From NCBI RefSeq assembly GCF_023734115.1, contig NZ_AP025737.1, positions 2,790,001 through 2,854,000 of the forward strand: a DNA stretch of 64,000 bases, given 5' to 3'. The stretch is from Herbiconiux sp. L3-i23. Its GTDB lineage: Bacteria; Actinomycetota; Actinomycetes; Actinomycetales; Microbacteriaceae. The notes under the pieces are model-generated. The model searched no databases, was not told the DNA's origin, and saw only the letters and a program-made list of their open reading frames with translations. The position numbers and the translations under genes were made by a program. Below are positions 36,493-45,818 of this stretch, piece by piece. Position 1 is the stretch's first letter. Each line of letters begins with the position of its first letter.

Positions 36493-37058
36493 TCGGACGG
36501 AGCACCTCCCACCGTGTTCTGCCTGCTGGCGATCGAGGTGGTGACGATCTGCCCCGATCCGGCGTCGCTGCGGACGACGAAGTTCACCGTCACGGTCCTA
36601 CCGGAGGTCTGGAAGATCGGGGTGCTGCTGTCCACAGGGGCGACGTTTTCGGCGAGGAGCGTCCAGGTGCGCAGTTGGGACGCGGACGGGATGCCGATCT
36701 TCGTGTTGTTCGTGACCTTCGCGCGGATGGTGCGCTCGGTCGCCGAGTAGTACCAGGCCTGACACTGCAGGTCTGCGGTCGCCCCGCGCTTGTACGTCTT
36801 CACGATGAGCAGCGGACGCGAGACGGTCGGCGAGTTGATCGCGGTGGCGTTGCGGACGCCGAGACCGAGCGACTCGACCGCGGTCTGCGACTCGGTCGTC
36901 GACGACGTCGTGTCGGTGATGCGGGCCTGGTTGGTGATGCCGCTGACCATGACGCTTCCGACGATCCCGAGGACGAGGAGCAGCAGTGCGCTGTAGATGA
37001 CGAGTTCGATGAGCGTGAAGCCGTCGTCGCGGCGCAGGCGCTCCTTCAGCCGACGCAT
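36480..37058 (-). CDS. Minor pilin, PilW/GspJ-like
   Basis: 192 residues. Prepilin site DDG-FTLIELVIYS with Glu at +5, hydrophobic helix to about 42, then a globular Ser/Thr-rich domain with two widely spaced Cys. The stop of the preceding pilin gene overlaps its ATG (TGATG). Likely primes pilus assembly or sits at the tip. Confidence 0.82.
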   Translation of the reverse strand: MRRLKERLRRDDGFTLIELVIYSALLLLVLGIVGSVMVSGITNQARITDTTSSTTESQTAVESLGLGVRNATAINSPTVSRPLLIVKTYKRGATADLQCQAWYYSATERTIRAKVTNNTKIGIPSASQLRTWTLLAENVAPVDSSTPIFQTSGRTVTVNFVVRSDAGSGQIVTTSIASRQNTVGGAPSECVL

Positions 37059-37471
37059 CAGGCACCCCCGACGAAGACGCGGGTCTGCGCGGTCGAGAGG
37101 ACGCGACCGTCGGACCGGACCTCGATGTCGACGAGGACGGTGCCCGTCACGGCCGGGTCGGGGCAGGCGCCGATCAGGCTGCGCTCGATCTCGTACTCTC
37201 GGCCATCGACTGTCACATCAGCCGGGTCGGCGGCGTCGAACGCGATGAGCGCCGAGCAGGTTGAACCGGCGGAGCGGGCGAGTTCGAGCTGCGTCGACAT
37301 GAGCTGCGTCGCGGTCGCGATCTCGGAGTTGCGCTGCGAGTTCAGCAGCCCCTGCGTGAGCACGGGAAGGAAGGCGAGAGCCAAGACGGCGAGTACGAAC
37401 ATCGCGACGACGATCTCGATCATGCCGATCCCGTCTTCGTCGGTGCCAGTGCCCTGCGCCTGGGGCTCCAT
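37058..37471 (-). CDS. Minor pilin, PilV/GspI-like
   Basis: 137 residues; ATG at 37471 with GAGGAAG ahead. Prepilin-like site EDG-IGMIEIVVAMFVL; position +1 is Ile rather than Phe, and Glu at +5 is kept. Globular part has three Cys. Lies 100 bases after the major pilin gene. Confidence 0.8.
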   Translation of the reverse strand: MEPQAQGTGTDEDGIGMIEIVVAMFVLAVLALAFLPVLTQGLLNSQRNSEIATATQLMSTQLELARSAGSTCSALIAFDAADPADVTVDGREYEIERSLIGACPDPAVTGTVLVDIEVRSDGRVLSTAQTRVFVGGA

Positions 37472-37571
37472 CGTTTCTTCCTCGGTGCTCGTGGTCGGGG
37501 TGAAGAGCTTCGGGTGTGCCGGTGGGGCGCCGCGGTCCGCGGACGCCCCACCGGGAGGAGTGCTAGGTGGA

Positions 37572-38015
37572 TCAGCCGTTGCCGCCGGCGGGCGCCTCGG
37601 CGCCGTCCTCGGTGACGCCGGTGGTAGAGGTGACGGTCCACGTCTTGTCCGAGCCGTCGCGGCCGGCGGTGATTTCGAAGTCACCGTTCGTGATCGTGAT
37701 CGTCTCCGACTCGAACTCGGTGCCGTCGCTGGGGACGAACTTGTAGTCCTCCTCGAGAGCCTCGATCGTCACCGAGCCAGCGTCGGGGTCGTCGACGAGG
37801 AACGAGACGACCGCGGTCTTCGCGTTGGCGAGGTCCGACTTGACGGCCGAGTCCTTCGCCTGGTCCTGCTGCGTCAGGAAGATCGGGATGGCGATCGCGG
37901 CCAGGATGCCGATGATCAGGACGACGACGAGGAGCTCGATGAGCGTGAAGCCCTTGTCGTCCTTGTTGAGCTCATCGCGCTTGACGACGAGGTTGCTGTA
38001 CAGCTTCGAAATCAT
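37572..38015 (-). CDS. pilA: Major type IV pilin
   Basis: 147 residues; ATG at 38015. Leader of 21 residues, then KG-FTLIELLVVVLIIGILA, the textbook prepilin cleavage site with Glu+5. The globular domain is short, Asp/Glu/Thr-rich, without cysteines. Cleaved by the PilD at 34040. Its long leader holds G-rich palindromes. First gene after the HNH insertion, so it may be driven from its own promoter. Confidence 0.93.
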   Translation of the reverse strand: MISKLYSNLVVKRDELNKDDKGFTLIELLVVVLIIGILAAIAIPIFLTQQDQAKDSAVKSDLANAKTAVVSFLVDDPDAGSVTIEALEEDYKFVPSDGTEFESETITITNGDFEITAGRDGSDKTWTVTSTTGVTEDGAEAPAGGNG

Positions 38016-38340
38016 TGCAGTTCCGTTTCCTTCAGAGTTAGTGAGGCGGCGGCCCCCCAATTGATCCGTGCCACCGCCATCAATCGTTCCTGCGCTCCAG
38101 ACGATTCACAGTCCTTTATTTGGGGGACATGAGGCCTTTTCATGTCCCCAGTTCATGTGGCCCCCATGCGGGGGAGTCCCCCATATCGGGTTACAGAATG
38201 CGGACCTGTCGACCCCCTAAAGGGAGGTTGCAACCTCGCGGAGAATGCCTTTCAGGCGCGAAAAAGGAATCGACCACTTATCGCGACGATCGGGCCCACT
38301 GACCGCCACACTGGCCGTTTCCGGACGTCGAATGGGCGCT
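38016..38340 (-). promoter_or_regulatory. Long structured leader/promoter region of the major pilin gene
   Basis: About 325 bases without a gene. In the minus strand: a 9-bp stem (38045-38053 with 38070-38078) ends 29 bases before the ATG. A perfect 27-base inverted repeat follows (38123-38149). There is also a G5/C5 cluster (38161-38184, including GGGGGAGTCCCCC). The layout suggests regulation at the leader, but no known riboswitch class is recognisable. Confidence 0.5.
38123..38149. promoter_or_regulatory. Perfect inverted repeat in the pilin leader
   Basis: Arms GGGGACATGA / TCATGTCCCC with a 7-base loop. Similar GGGGGACA(C/T)G strings occur at 10235 and 45994, so this could be a recurring protein-binding element rather than only an RNA stem. 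Confidence 0.5.
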
Positions 38341-38349
38341 GGCGCACGC

Positions 38350-38850
38350 TGGCCTCCCGCTCGTTGAGCGAAGCGATACGGAGGGGCCGACTCCCACCCC
38401 GGTCGTCGAGTAAGCGAAGCGCACCGAGACGGCTCGAGTAGCGAGGAACGACCCGTATCGAGAGCGCAGCCTCAACCTCGGCGCCGTGGTCTCGATACGC
38501 TCCTCCGTCGCTACTCGACGACCGGGGGCAGTTGTGCCCGCCTGCGAAGCGATACGGAGGGCGCCAGTCTCAATTCCGGTCGTCGAGTAGGGCGAAGCCC
38601 GTATCGAGACGGCTCGAGTAGCGAGGAACGAGCGTATCGAGAGCACAGCGCCATGGTCTCGATGCGCTTCGCTTACTCGACCCGTCTCGACACGCTCCTT
38701 CGTCGCTACTCGACGACCGATAGGGCCCGCTCGTTGAGCGAAGCGATACGAAATCCCGGTCGTCGAGTGTGGCCCCCAGGCCCGTATCGAGACGGCTCGA
38801 GTGAGCGAGGAACGAGCGCATCGAGAGCACAGCGCCATGGTTTCGGCGCG
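38350..38850. repeat. Intergenic repeat field (Microbacteriaceae-type 'TATCGAGAC / CTACTCGACGACC' elements)
   Basis: At least three direct units containing CCGTATCGAGACGGCTCGAG followed by TAGCGAGGAACGAGCG, beginning near 38399, 38577 and 38757. There are two inverted units (about 38489-38525 and 38686-38719). Such extragenic palindromic units are widespread in this bacterial family and may be mobile or serve as nuclease or gyrase sites. No gene is present. Confidence 0.8.
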
Positions 38851-38890
38851 ACCGAAGGGCCCGCTCACTGAGAAGAGCGCTTCGAAGGGC

Positions 38891-40213
38891 TTAGAACGGT
38901 GCGGTGGACTCGTCGTCTGGGAGCCAGGCTCTCATCACCAGCGGTGGTGCTCCCGGGATGGTGCGGCCGGGTGGAGCGAAGGTGCGGGCCGGTTTCGTCG
39001 TGTACGTGCGCCCCGTCGGCGAGGTCCAGGTCAGGGTCCCTCCCGGGGAAGCAGTGACGCGCCACCGTTTGCGGCCTTTGACCATGTGGTGGCCCTTGCA
39101 CAGGTGCGCGAGGTTCGCGGCGACCGTTTCGCCGTCCTCCGCCCACGGTTTCGTGTGATCGACATCGCAATGCTCGACCGATCGGGTGCAGCCCACGAAC
39201 CGGCACACCTCGTCGCGTGCGGCGAGATACCGCCGCAGCTGCTTGGGGACCTTGTACGTCGTCCGACCGAACGAGGTGATCGCTCCGTCCTCCGGGTCGG
39301 TGAGGATCCGAATCCAGCCCGGCGCCTCGCCGGCGATCCGGCGGGCGGTGTCCGCGTCGATCGGCCCGTAGCGCTCGAGCTGGCCGGGCTCGTCCGACCG
39401 GCCCAGCGCCGTGAGTACCGGCACGGTGGTCGCGACCTGCGGGTTGATGCCCCGACGCGCCGCCGGGGTGGACTGAACCGGCTCCCCCTCGACCACAGGG
39501 GCGGTGACGCCGCCGGCGTCGATGAGCAGGTCGCGGAAGACGTCCGCTTCGATCTGCTGCAGGGTGCGGGTCTCACCCTCGACCATGAGTCCCTTCGCCA
39601 GCCCGGTCACCGCGGCGGCGGCACCGATGACGTATTCGGCGGACATGTACGCGCCGTACCAAGCCATCCCATCACCGGCCGGTTCGACCGCGGTCCGACG
39701 CTCCACCAGCGCTTCCTTGTGGCGTTCGATCAGCTCTTCGGGTTGCAGATCTGCGCGGATCTTCCGCGCCATCCGATCGAACCGCGGCACTGGGAGATCG
39801 ACGAACTCCAGCAGACGGGCCTCGTACTCCGAGACCAGCTCGGCGGCGAGCCCATGCGAGTGCTCGACCAGCACGCGGGCGTGCCGTTCGGAGAACTCCG
39901 CCTGCCGAAGCCGCGCGAAGGTCGACGGGAAGACATGGACGAGCTGGCGGGCGAGCTCCAACAGCGACTGAGCGGTACGCTCGTGCACCTGTAGCACCGC
40001 GGCGACTTCTGCACGCAGATCGCGCCACTCGAGCGAATCGGGATCGTGCCAGTCGGCACCGAGATCGCGCTCGAATTGCAGGCGGATGGCGTCGATGAAT
40101 TCGAAGCGCGCCGCTTGATAGACGCGGGCGAGCGAATCGTGCTCGGCCAGACGGTCGACGAGATATCGGGCAGCCGTCGGGGACGATTCCGCCTCGACGC
40201 GCTGCTCATCCAT
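38891..40213 (-). CDS. DUF222 / HNH endonuclease (13E12 repeat family) protein
   Basis: 440 residues from ATG at 40213 (a longer frame reaches 40342 but with a Cys-rich unlikely N terminus; no clear ribosome site for either). N-terminal DUF222 helical domain, then C-terminal HNH: CRFVGC, HCDVDHTKPWAEDG, NLAHLCKGHHMVK, with the metal-binding Cys/His in place. These genes are multicopy and mobile in actinobacteria. It sits between pilC and the pilin gene and is flanked by repeats, so it probably inserted into the pil operon. Confidence 0.88.
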   Translation of the reverse strand: MDEQRVEAESSPTAARYLVDRLAEHDSLARVYQAARFEFIDAIRLQFERDLGADWHDPDSLEWRDLRAEVAAVLQVHERTAQSLLELARQLVHVFPSTFARLRQAEFSERHARVLVEHSHGLAAELVSEYEARLLEFVDLPVPRFDRMARKIRADLQPEELIERHKEALVERRTAVEPAGDGMAWYGAYMSAEYVIGAAAAVTGLAKGLMVEGETRTLQQIEADVFRDLLIDAGGVTAPVVEGEPVQSTPAARRGINPQVATTVPVLTALGRSDEPGQLERYGPIDADTARRIAGEAPGWIRILTDPEDGAITSFGRTTYKVPKQLRRYLAARDEVCRFVGCTRSVEHCDVDHTKPWAEDGETVAANLAHLCKGHHMVKGRKRWRVTASPGGTLTWTSPTGRTYTTKPARTFAPPGRTIPGAPPLVMRAWLPDDESTAPF

Positions 40214-40299
40214 ATCGATATCGAAGCAGCAACCACCGACATTGCCTTCGCCGCAGAAACGGACGGGATACCACCAAAGCTCGGCGACATCAGCCGGTG

Positions 40300-40398
40300 C
40301 ACGGATCAGGAGAAACAGCTCGATAACGGCCGAAATGCACACGGATCAGGACGATTCGCGCGCGAACTCCTGATCCGTGGACAAACTCCTGATCCGTG
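40300..40398. repeat. GGATCAGGA / TCCTGATCC repeat cluster upstream of the HNH gene
   Basis: CACGGATCAGGAG at 40300-40312 and CACGGATCAGGA at 40340-40351, then ACTCCTGATCCGTG at 40366-40379 and 40385-40398, i.e. two direct and two inverted copies. TGATCCGTG also occurs at 38062-38070, on the other side of the HNH gene and repeat field. The arrangement suggests an insertion boundary or an operator. Confidence 0.6.
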
Positions 40399-40492
40399 TA
40401 CCCGCACGCGCGCGCCGGGCCGGGCACCTCGTGCCGGCATCATGGCGCCCGCGGCCCACTCAACGCGCGCGGGCAACCTGCATGCCCAGGCT

Positions 40493-41725
40493 CTACTTGA
40501 TGAGGGTGAAGATATTGAAGACCGGGAGGTACAGGGCCACGATCATGCCGCCGACGACGACGCCGATGACCGCGATCATGAGCGGCTCGATCAGCGAGGT
40601 CAGCGCCTCGGTGGTCGTCTGCACTTCGTCGTCGTAGAAGTCGGCGATCTTCTCGAGCATCTGCTCGAGCGAACCGGAGTCCTCGCCGACGGCGATCATC
40701 TGCGTCACCATGGCGGGGAAGACGGGCTCCTGCGACAGCGGTCCCGCGATCGACTTGCCGACGCGCACCGACTCCTGCACCTTCTTCAACGACTGCTCGA
40801 TGACCCAGTTGCCGGAGGTCTCCCCCACGACGCTGAGCGACTGCAGGATGGGCACACCGGCGCCGATCATGGTCGAGAAGTTGCGGGTGAAGCGGGCGAC
40901 GGCGACCTTCTTGAACAGGGTCCCGAACACGGGCAGCTTCAGCTTCAGGGGGTCGAGGAACCCGCGAACCCGGTCGGTATAGCGGTTCTTCTGCCACCAG
41001 ATCGCGAACACGACGGCGGCGACGGCGAGGATCGGCGCACCGAAACGCATTCCGTCGGAGAGCCAGACGAGCATCTGGGTGGGCAACGGCAGCTGACCGC
41101 CGAGGCTCTCGAACATCCCCTGGAAGGTGGGGACGATGAACAGCAGCATCGCGATGACGGCGATGACCGCCATGCTCAGCACTACAACCGGGTAGGTCAG
41201 CGCCGACTTGATGGTCGAACGCAGCTTGTGCTCCGACTCGTAGTTGTCGGCGACGGAGGACAGGGCGCCTTCGAGGAATCCGCCCGTCTCGCCGGCGCGC
41301 ACCAGGTTGATGAACAGCGGCGGGAAGACCTGGTCGTGCCGTCCGAGTGCGGCCGACAGGGAGGCGCCGTGCTCGACCTCGTTGCGCACATCGCCGAGGG
41401 TGTCGGCGAGTTTCTTGTTCTCGGTCTGCTCGGCGAGGATGGTGAGGGTCCGGAGCAGCGACAGGCCCGACGACACCATCGTCGACATCTGCCGGCTCAT
41501 CACGGCGAGGTCCTTGAGGCCGACCTTCTTCTCGAACCCGGGGATCGTGATCTCCTGGTTGAGTCCCGTGCCCGGCGCGGTCTCCTCGATGGCGACCGGC
41601 GCGACACCCATGGTCTTCAGCCGCGCGACGACCGCACCTTCGCTGGGGGCGTCGAGCTTGCCCTTGACGAGCTTGCCGTCGGTGTTGCGGCCGCGATACG
41701 ACCAGGCTTTGACGGCCGTGCTCAC
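40493..41725 (-). CDS. pilC: Type IV pilus inner-membrane platform protein PilC/GspF
   Basis: 410 residues; GTG start at 41725 overlaps the pilT stop (GTGA). N-terminal W-x-YRGRNTDGKLVKGKL segment, two T2SSF domains (about 70-195 and 270-395) each ending with a conserved LIEPLMI-type helix, three TM segments. Organises the pilus around the ATPases. The next pil gene downstream is separated by the HNH insertion. Confidence 0.95.
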   Translation of the reverse strand: MSTAVKAWSYRGRNTDGKLVKGKLDAPSEGAVVARLKTMGVAPVAIEETAPGTGLNQEITIPGFEKKVGLKDLAVMSRQMSTMVSSGLSLLRTLTILAEQTENKKLADTLGDVRNEVEHGASLSAALGRHDQVFPPLFINLVRAGETGGFLEGALSSVADNYESEHKLRSTIKSALTYPVVVLSMAVIAVIAMLLFIVPTFQGMFESLGGQLPLPTQMLVWLSDGMRFGAPILAVAAVVFAIWWQKNRYTDRVRGFLDPLKLKLPVFGTLFKKVAVARFTRNFSTMIGAGVPILQSLSVVGETSGNWVIEQSLKKVQESVRVGKSIAGPLSQEPVFPAMVTQMIAVGEDSGSLEQMLEKIADFYDDEVQTTTEALTSLIEPLMIAVIGVVVGGMIVALYLPVFNIFTLIK

Positions 41726-43119
41726 GAGAGGCTCCGTCCACCGTGACCGTCGGTGCCGAGATCGAACGCGCTGCCGAGCCCGCGCGAGGCGGGGGTTCCG
41801 CGGTGGATGAGCTGCTTCAGCCCGTCGACGTCCTGCGCCTTCTCGATCGCCGCCTCGTGCGTGATCGTGCCCGAGTCGACGAGTTCGGCGAGGTTCTGAT
41901 CCATGGTGTGCATGCCGAGCGCACGACCTGCCTGCATCGACGACGGGATCTGGTAGGTCTTCGCCTCGCGGATGAGGTTCGCGATGGCGGGGGTGACGAA
42001 CATGATCTCGGTCGCGACGACTCGACCCTGACCGCTCGCCTTCTTGACGAGGGTCTGACAGACGACGCCCTGCAGGGTCGCGGCGAGCTGGGCGCGCACC
42101 TGCCCCTGCTGATGCGGCGGGAACACGTCGATCACGCGGTCGATCGTCTGCGCCGCGTTCTGCGTGTGCAGCGTCGCGAAGACGAGGTGACCGGTCTCGG
42201 CGGCGGTCAGCGCGACCGAGATGGTCTCGAGATCGCGGAGCTCGCCGATGAGGATGACGTCGGGGTCCTGCCGCAGCACATGCTTCAGCGCGTTCGCGAA
42301 GCTGTGCGTGTCACTGCCGACCTCGCGCTGGTTGACGATCGCGCGCTTGTTGCCGTGCATGAACTCGATCGGGTCTTCGACCGTGACGATGTGGTCGGGA
42401 CGCGAACTGTTGACGAGGTCGATGAGCGCCGCGAGGGTCGTCGACTTGCCGGAGCCGGTCGGTCCCGTGACGAGCACGAGTCCACGGGGCAGGGCGGCGA
42501 ACCGGCTGACCGCATCGGGAACGCCCAGTGACTCGAGCCGCTTGATCTCGGTCGGGATGATGCGGAACGCCCCGCCGATCGAGTCGCGCTGCTGGTAGAA
42601 GTTCACGCGGAAGCGCGAATCGTCGGAGATCGAGTAGGCGAAGTCGAGCTCGAGCTCGCGCTCGAAACGCTCCCACTGCTCGGGGGTGAGGATGCTGCGC
42701 AGCGCGCTCGTGACCTTCGCCTTCGCCCACACCGGCTGGTTGGGTGCGGGCTTCAGCTCGCCGTCGACGCGGAGCATCGGCACGGCGCCGGCGGTGACGT
42801 GGAGGTCGGATCCGCTTGAGTCGACGACCGCCTGCAGGGCGGCGATCAGCTCCGGGTCGGCGGACCCGACGCCCGGACGCGGCGCCTCGGTGACGACCGC
42901 TGCCGCTGTCGGAGCGGCGACGGAGACAGCGGCAGCGGCCGACGGGGCCGGAGCGGCGACGGCGGCAGCGGCCGCCGCTTCGGCGGCTTCCACCAGCTCA
43001 TCCGCCGACCAGTCGACCTGCGGGCGGGTGGAACGTAGCGACGCCCGCGTGGGCAGCTCCGATCCGCCCGTGATGTCCCATACGGGACGTCCCGGTTCGT
43101 TCCGTCCGTAACCTTCCAT
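41722..43119 (-). CDS. pilT: Type IV pilus retraction ATPase PilT
   Basis: 465 residues. ATG at 43119 has GGGGGAAG 6 bases ahead; an upstream ATG at 43134 overlaps it. About 90 Ala-rich residues precede the hexameric ATPase: GPTGSGKSTT (Walker A), TVEDPIE (Asp box), IGELRDLETI (Walker B), FATLHTQNAAQTIDR (His box). Powers retraction and twitching. The Ala-rich N-terminal lead is longer than in classic PilT. Confidence 0.93.
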   Translation of the reverse strand: MEGYGRNEPGRPVWDITGGSELPTRASLRSTRPQVDWSADELVEAAEAAAAAAVAAPAPSAAAAVSVAAPTAAAVVTEAPRPGVGSADPELIAALQAVVDSSGSDLHVTAGAVPMLRVDGELKPAPNQPVWAKAKVTSALRSILTPEQWERFERELELDFAYSISDDSRFRVNFYQQRDSIGGAFRIIPTEIKRLESLGVPDAVSRFAALPRGLVLVTGPTGSGKSTTLAALIDLVNSSRPDHIVTVEDPIEFMHGNKRAIVNQREVGSDTHSFANALKHVLRQDPDVILIGELRDLETISVALTAAETGHLVFATLHTQNAAQTIDRVIDVFPPHQQGQVRAQLAATLQGVVCQTLVKKASGQGRVVATEIMFVTPAIANLIREAKTYQIPSSMQAGRALGMHTMDQNLAELVDSGTITHEAAIEKAQDVDGLKQLIHRGTPASRGLGSAFDLGTDGHGGRSLS

Positions 43120-43202
43120 CGACGCTTCCCCCATTTCAGCGTTGATCAATGCAGCGTGTGTTCGTGCAGCGTGTGCTGTTGCGGTGCTCCCCTGCCGCGC
43201 CG

Positions 43203-45029
43203 TTATGCCACGACGCGGAGAATCTCTTCGACGCTCGTCAGACCGAGCCGGACCTTCGCCCAGCCGTCCTCGCGCAGGGTCGTCATGCCCTGCTCGATCG
43301 CGGTCTTGCCGATCGTGAGGCTCGAGGCACGCTCGACGGCGAGGCGCTCGATCTCCTCCGTGACGGGCATGACCTCGTGGATGGCGACGCGACCCCGGTA
43401 TCCGGTGCCGGAGCACGCGGAGCAGCCGACCGGACGATAGATCTCGGGGATCGCCTGATCCTGGAACAGCCCGAAGCGCAGCGGAACGAGCTTGTTGACC
43501 TCGTGCTTGTACGGCTCCTTGCAGCGGTCGCAGAGCTTGCGCGCGAGACGCTGGGCGACGATGCAGTCGAGCGCCGAGCCGACGAGGAAGGGCTCGATGC
43601 CCATCTCGGTGAGTCGCGTGACGGCGCTCGGGGCGTCGTTCGTGTGCAGGGTCGAGAGCACGAGGTGGCCGGTCAGCGACGCCTCGATGGCGATCTGCGC
43701 GGTCTCGTGGTCGCGGATCTCACCGAGCAGCACCACATCCGGGTCGCTGCGCAGGATGCTGCGGAGCGCGCTGGCGAACGTCAGGCCGGCCTTCGGGTTG
43801 ACCTGCACCTGGTTGATGCCGGGCATCAGGTACTCGACCGGGTCTTCGACGGTGATGACGTTGATCTCGGGCTTGGCGACGGCTTTCAGCGTCGTGTAGA
43901 GCGTCGTCGACTTGCCCGAACCGGTGGGTCCGGTGACGAGGATCATGCCGTACGGCTTCGTGTACGACTTCTCGAAGACCTCGAGGTTGCGGTCGAGGAT
44001 GCGGAGATCCTTGATCGTCATCGCGGTGTTCGAGTCGTCGAGGATACGCATGACGACCTTCTCGCCCCACACCGTGGGGAGGGTCGCGACGCGCAGATCG
44101 ATGGTGCGGTCGCCGTGGGCGACCGAGATGCGGCCGTCCTGCGGGCGACGGCGCTCGGCGATGTCGATGTCCGCCATGATCTTGAGGCGCGAGATGACGC
44201 CGTTCTGGATGGCCTTGGGCGCGCTCTGCATCTGGTGCAGCACGCCATCGATGCGGTACCGCACCGACACCTCGTGCTCGGCCGGCTCGATGTGGATGTC
44301 GGACGCCGAGTCCTGGATGGCCTGGCTGATGAGCAGGTTGACGAAGCGCACGATGGGCGCGTCGTCGTCGCTGTCCTCGACCTGCGGCAGGTTCGGCTCG
44401 TCGGCCGCGCTCTGCTCTTCGAGGGCGGAGGTCAGGTCGCTCATCTCGCCGTCGGCGCGCAGGTGCAGCGACTGCGCGTTGAGCAGGTCGTTGCGCACGG
44501 CGACGCGGGGTTCGATGTGCATGCCGGTGACGGCGCGCACGTCGTCGAGGGCGAAGAGATCGCCCGGGTCGACCATGGCGAGCACGAGCTTGCCGCGCTC
44601 GATGGCGATCGGCAGGATCTCGTAGCGGCGGCACATGCCGGCGGGCACGAGCGCGAGGGCCGCGGGGTCGACGGGGAAGTCGATCAGCTCGACCGTCGAC
44701 AGGTTGGCGCGGACGGCGCGGGCGGTGGCGACCTGCGCCTCCGAGATGGTGCCGCCTTCGAGCAGGCTCTGGATGGTCGCGTCGTCGCCGCGTTCGCCCG
44801 CGGATTCGAGCGTCTCCGGCGGGACGAGCCCGCGGATGACGAGAATCTCGGTAAGCGAAGCCACACGTCCCCCTGACATACGGAAAGTCAGGGGATCCTG
44901 CGCGATGCGCGCGGCGTCGTTCGAGGTCCCCTCGACTTCTGCCTCAACGCTATCCACGAGGGCGAGGCGCGGCGATCCCGCCTTCGGGTGTCGGTCATTT
45001 GGGGGACTCGAGATAGCGGCGTTCGACAT
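43203..45029 (-). CDS. pilB: Type IV pilus extension ATPase PilB/GspE
   Basis: 608 residues; ATG at 45029 with AGAGGAG ahead. N-terminal GspE-N/MshEN-like domain (about 55-170), then GPTGSGKSTT, TVEDPVEY, LGEIRDHETAQ and LSTLHTNDAP. The zinc tetracysteine CDRC...CSAC is present. Drives pilin polymerisation. Likely first gene of the pil operon, followed by pilT after 83 bases. Confidence 0.95.
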   Translation of the reverse strand: MSNAAISSPPNDRHPKAGSPRLALVDSVEAEVEGTSNDAARIAQDPLTFRMSGGRVASLTEILVIRGLVPPETLESAGERGDDATIQSLLEGGTISEAQVATARAVRANLSTVELIDFPVDPAALALVPAGMCRRYEILPIAIERGKLVLAMVDPGDLFALDDVRAVTGMHIEPRVAVRNDLLNAQSLHLRADGEMSDLTSALEEQSAADEPNLPQVEDSDDDAPIVRFVNLLISQAIQDSASDIHIEPAEHEVSVRYRIDGVLHQMQSAPKAIQNGVISRLKIMADIDIAERRRPQDGRISVAHGDRTIDLRVATLPTVWGEKVVMRILDDSNTAMTIKDLRILDRNLEVFEKSYTKPYGMILVTGPTGSGKSTTLYTTLKAVAKPEINVITVEDPVEYLMPGINQVQVNPKAGLTFASALRSILRSDPDVVLLGEIRDHETAQIAIEASLTGHLVLSTLHTNDAPSAVTRLTEMGIEPFLVGSALDCIVAQRLARKLCDRCKEPYKHEVNKLVPLRFGLFQDQAIPEIYRPVGCSACSGTGYRGRVAIHEVMPVTEEIERLAVERASSLTIGKTAIEQGMTTLREDGWAKVRLGLTSVEEILRVVA

Positions 45030-45245
45030 GGGGGCTCCTCTTGCGCGCCGGGGTGGGCGCGGCGAGTTCGGGTGGAGGGGGGGTGAGGGTGGGTGTTGCG
45101 CCGAGGGGTCGGCGCCGGGGTGGTGGTGTTAAGTAGTGGTGCTGGATGGTGATGCTGTCGCGGGGCGGCCGCCGGGGAGCGGCCGACGCCGCGGCGTCGG
45201 TGATGAGTCGGTGAAGAAGGGGCGGGAGCGGGGCTCAGGCCGCGA

Positions 45246-45818
45246 TCAGGCCGCGCCGCAGACCTCGGCGATCAGTTCGTCGGCGAGGCGTCGGACCTTC
45301 GGCTCGACGTGGGCGTCGACGGCGCGGAGGATCAAGGAGCGCTGCAGGCCGAGGCGCGCGACGGCGGCCTCGAACAAGGACCAGTAGCTGCGCACCAGCG
45401 TGACTCGCGCATCGGCGGCTTCGTCGGCGCTGACCCAAGTCGGCACGTCGAGGGCGACGCTGCGTTCCTGGCGCTCGAGCACGATGTCGAGGGATTCGCC
45501 GTCGCGGTTCGCGACGTGCACGACGCCGTGGTGCACGCCGACCGTCCAGTCGCCGCCGGCACGCAGGCCCGGGAACTGGGCGTCGACCTCGCGGTCGAAC
45601 TGCTGGGCGACGAGGAGCTCGACGGCACCGAAGAGTCCATGCAGGGGCGCGTGCGGTAGCTCGTCGAGCCCTAGGGCGTCGACGTAGCGCGGGCAACGCG
45701 CGCAGGTGGACTGGCGCGGTCGCAGCGAGTCGGGCTGCCACTGCGGCAGCCAGGCAAGCCAGTGGTAGAAAGCGCTGTCGAGTTCGCGCTCGAGCCGGTA
45801 GGGGCGCAGCACGCTCAT
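45246..45818 (-). CDS. Unknown protein with a Cys pair near residue 40 (190 aa)
   Basis: ATG at 45818. Trp-rich start (HWLAWLPQWQ), CARCPRY motif about 39-45, a His-rich middle (GVHHGVVHVANRDG) and a helical C-terminal half (LVRSYWSLFEAAVARLGL). No signal or TM. Ends 216 bases upstream of pilB in the same direction, so it may precede it in one transcript. Family not recognised. Confidence 0.65.
   Translation of the reverse strand: MSVLRPYRLERELDSAFYHWLAWLPQWQPDSLRPRQSTCARCPRYVDALGLDELPHAPLHGLFGAVELLVAQQFDREVDAQFPGLRAGGDWTVGVHHGVVHVANRDGESLDIVLERQERSVALDVPTWVSADEAADARVTLVRSYWSLFEAAVARLGLQRSLILRAVDAHVEPKVRRLADELIAEVCGAA

Noticed and set aside
38016-38340. Cyclic-di-GMP riboswitch in the pilin leader
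   Set aside because: Stems are present but I could not find the conserved joining segments of GEMM-I or GEMM-II.
38350-38850. CRISPR array or insertion sequence
   Set aside because: Units vary in length and orientation, no spacers of constant size, and no transposase.
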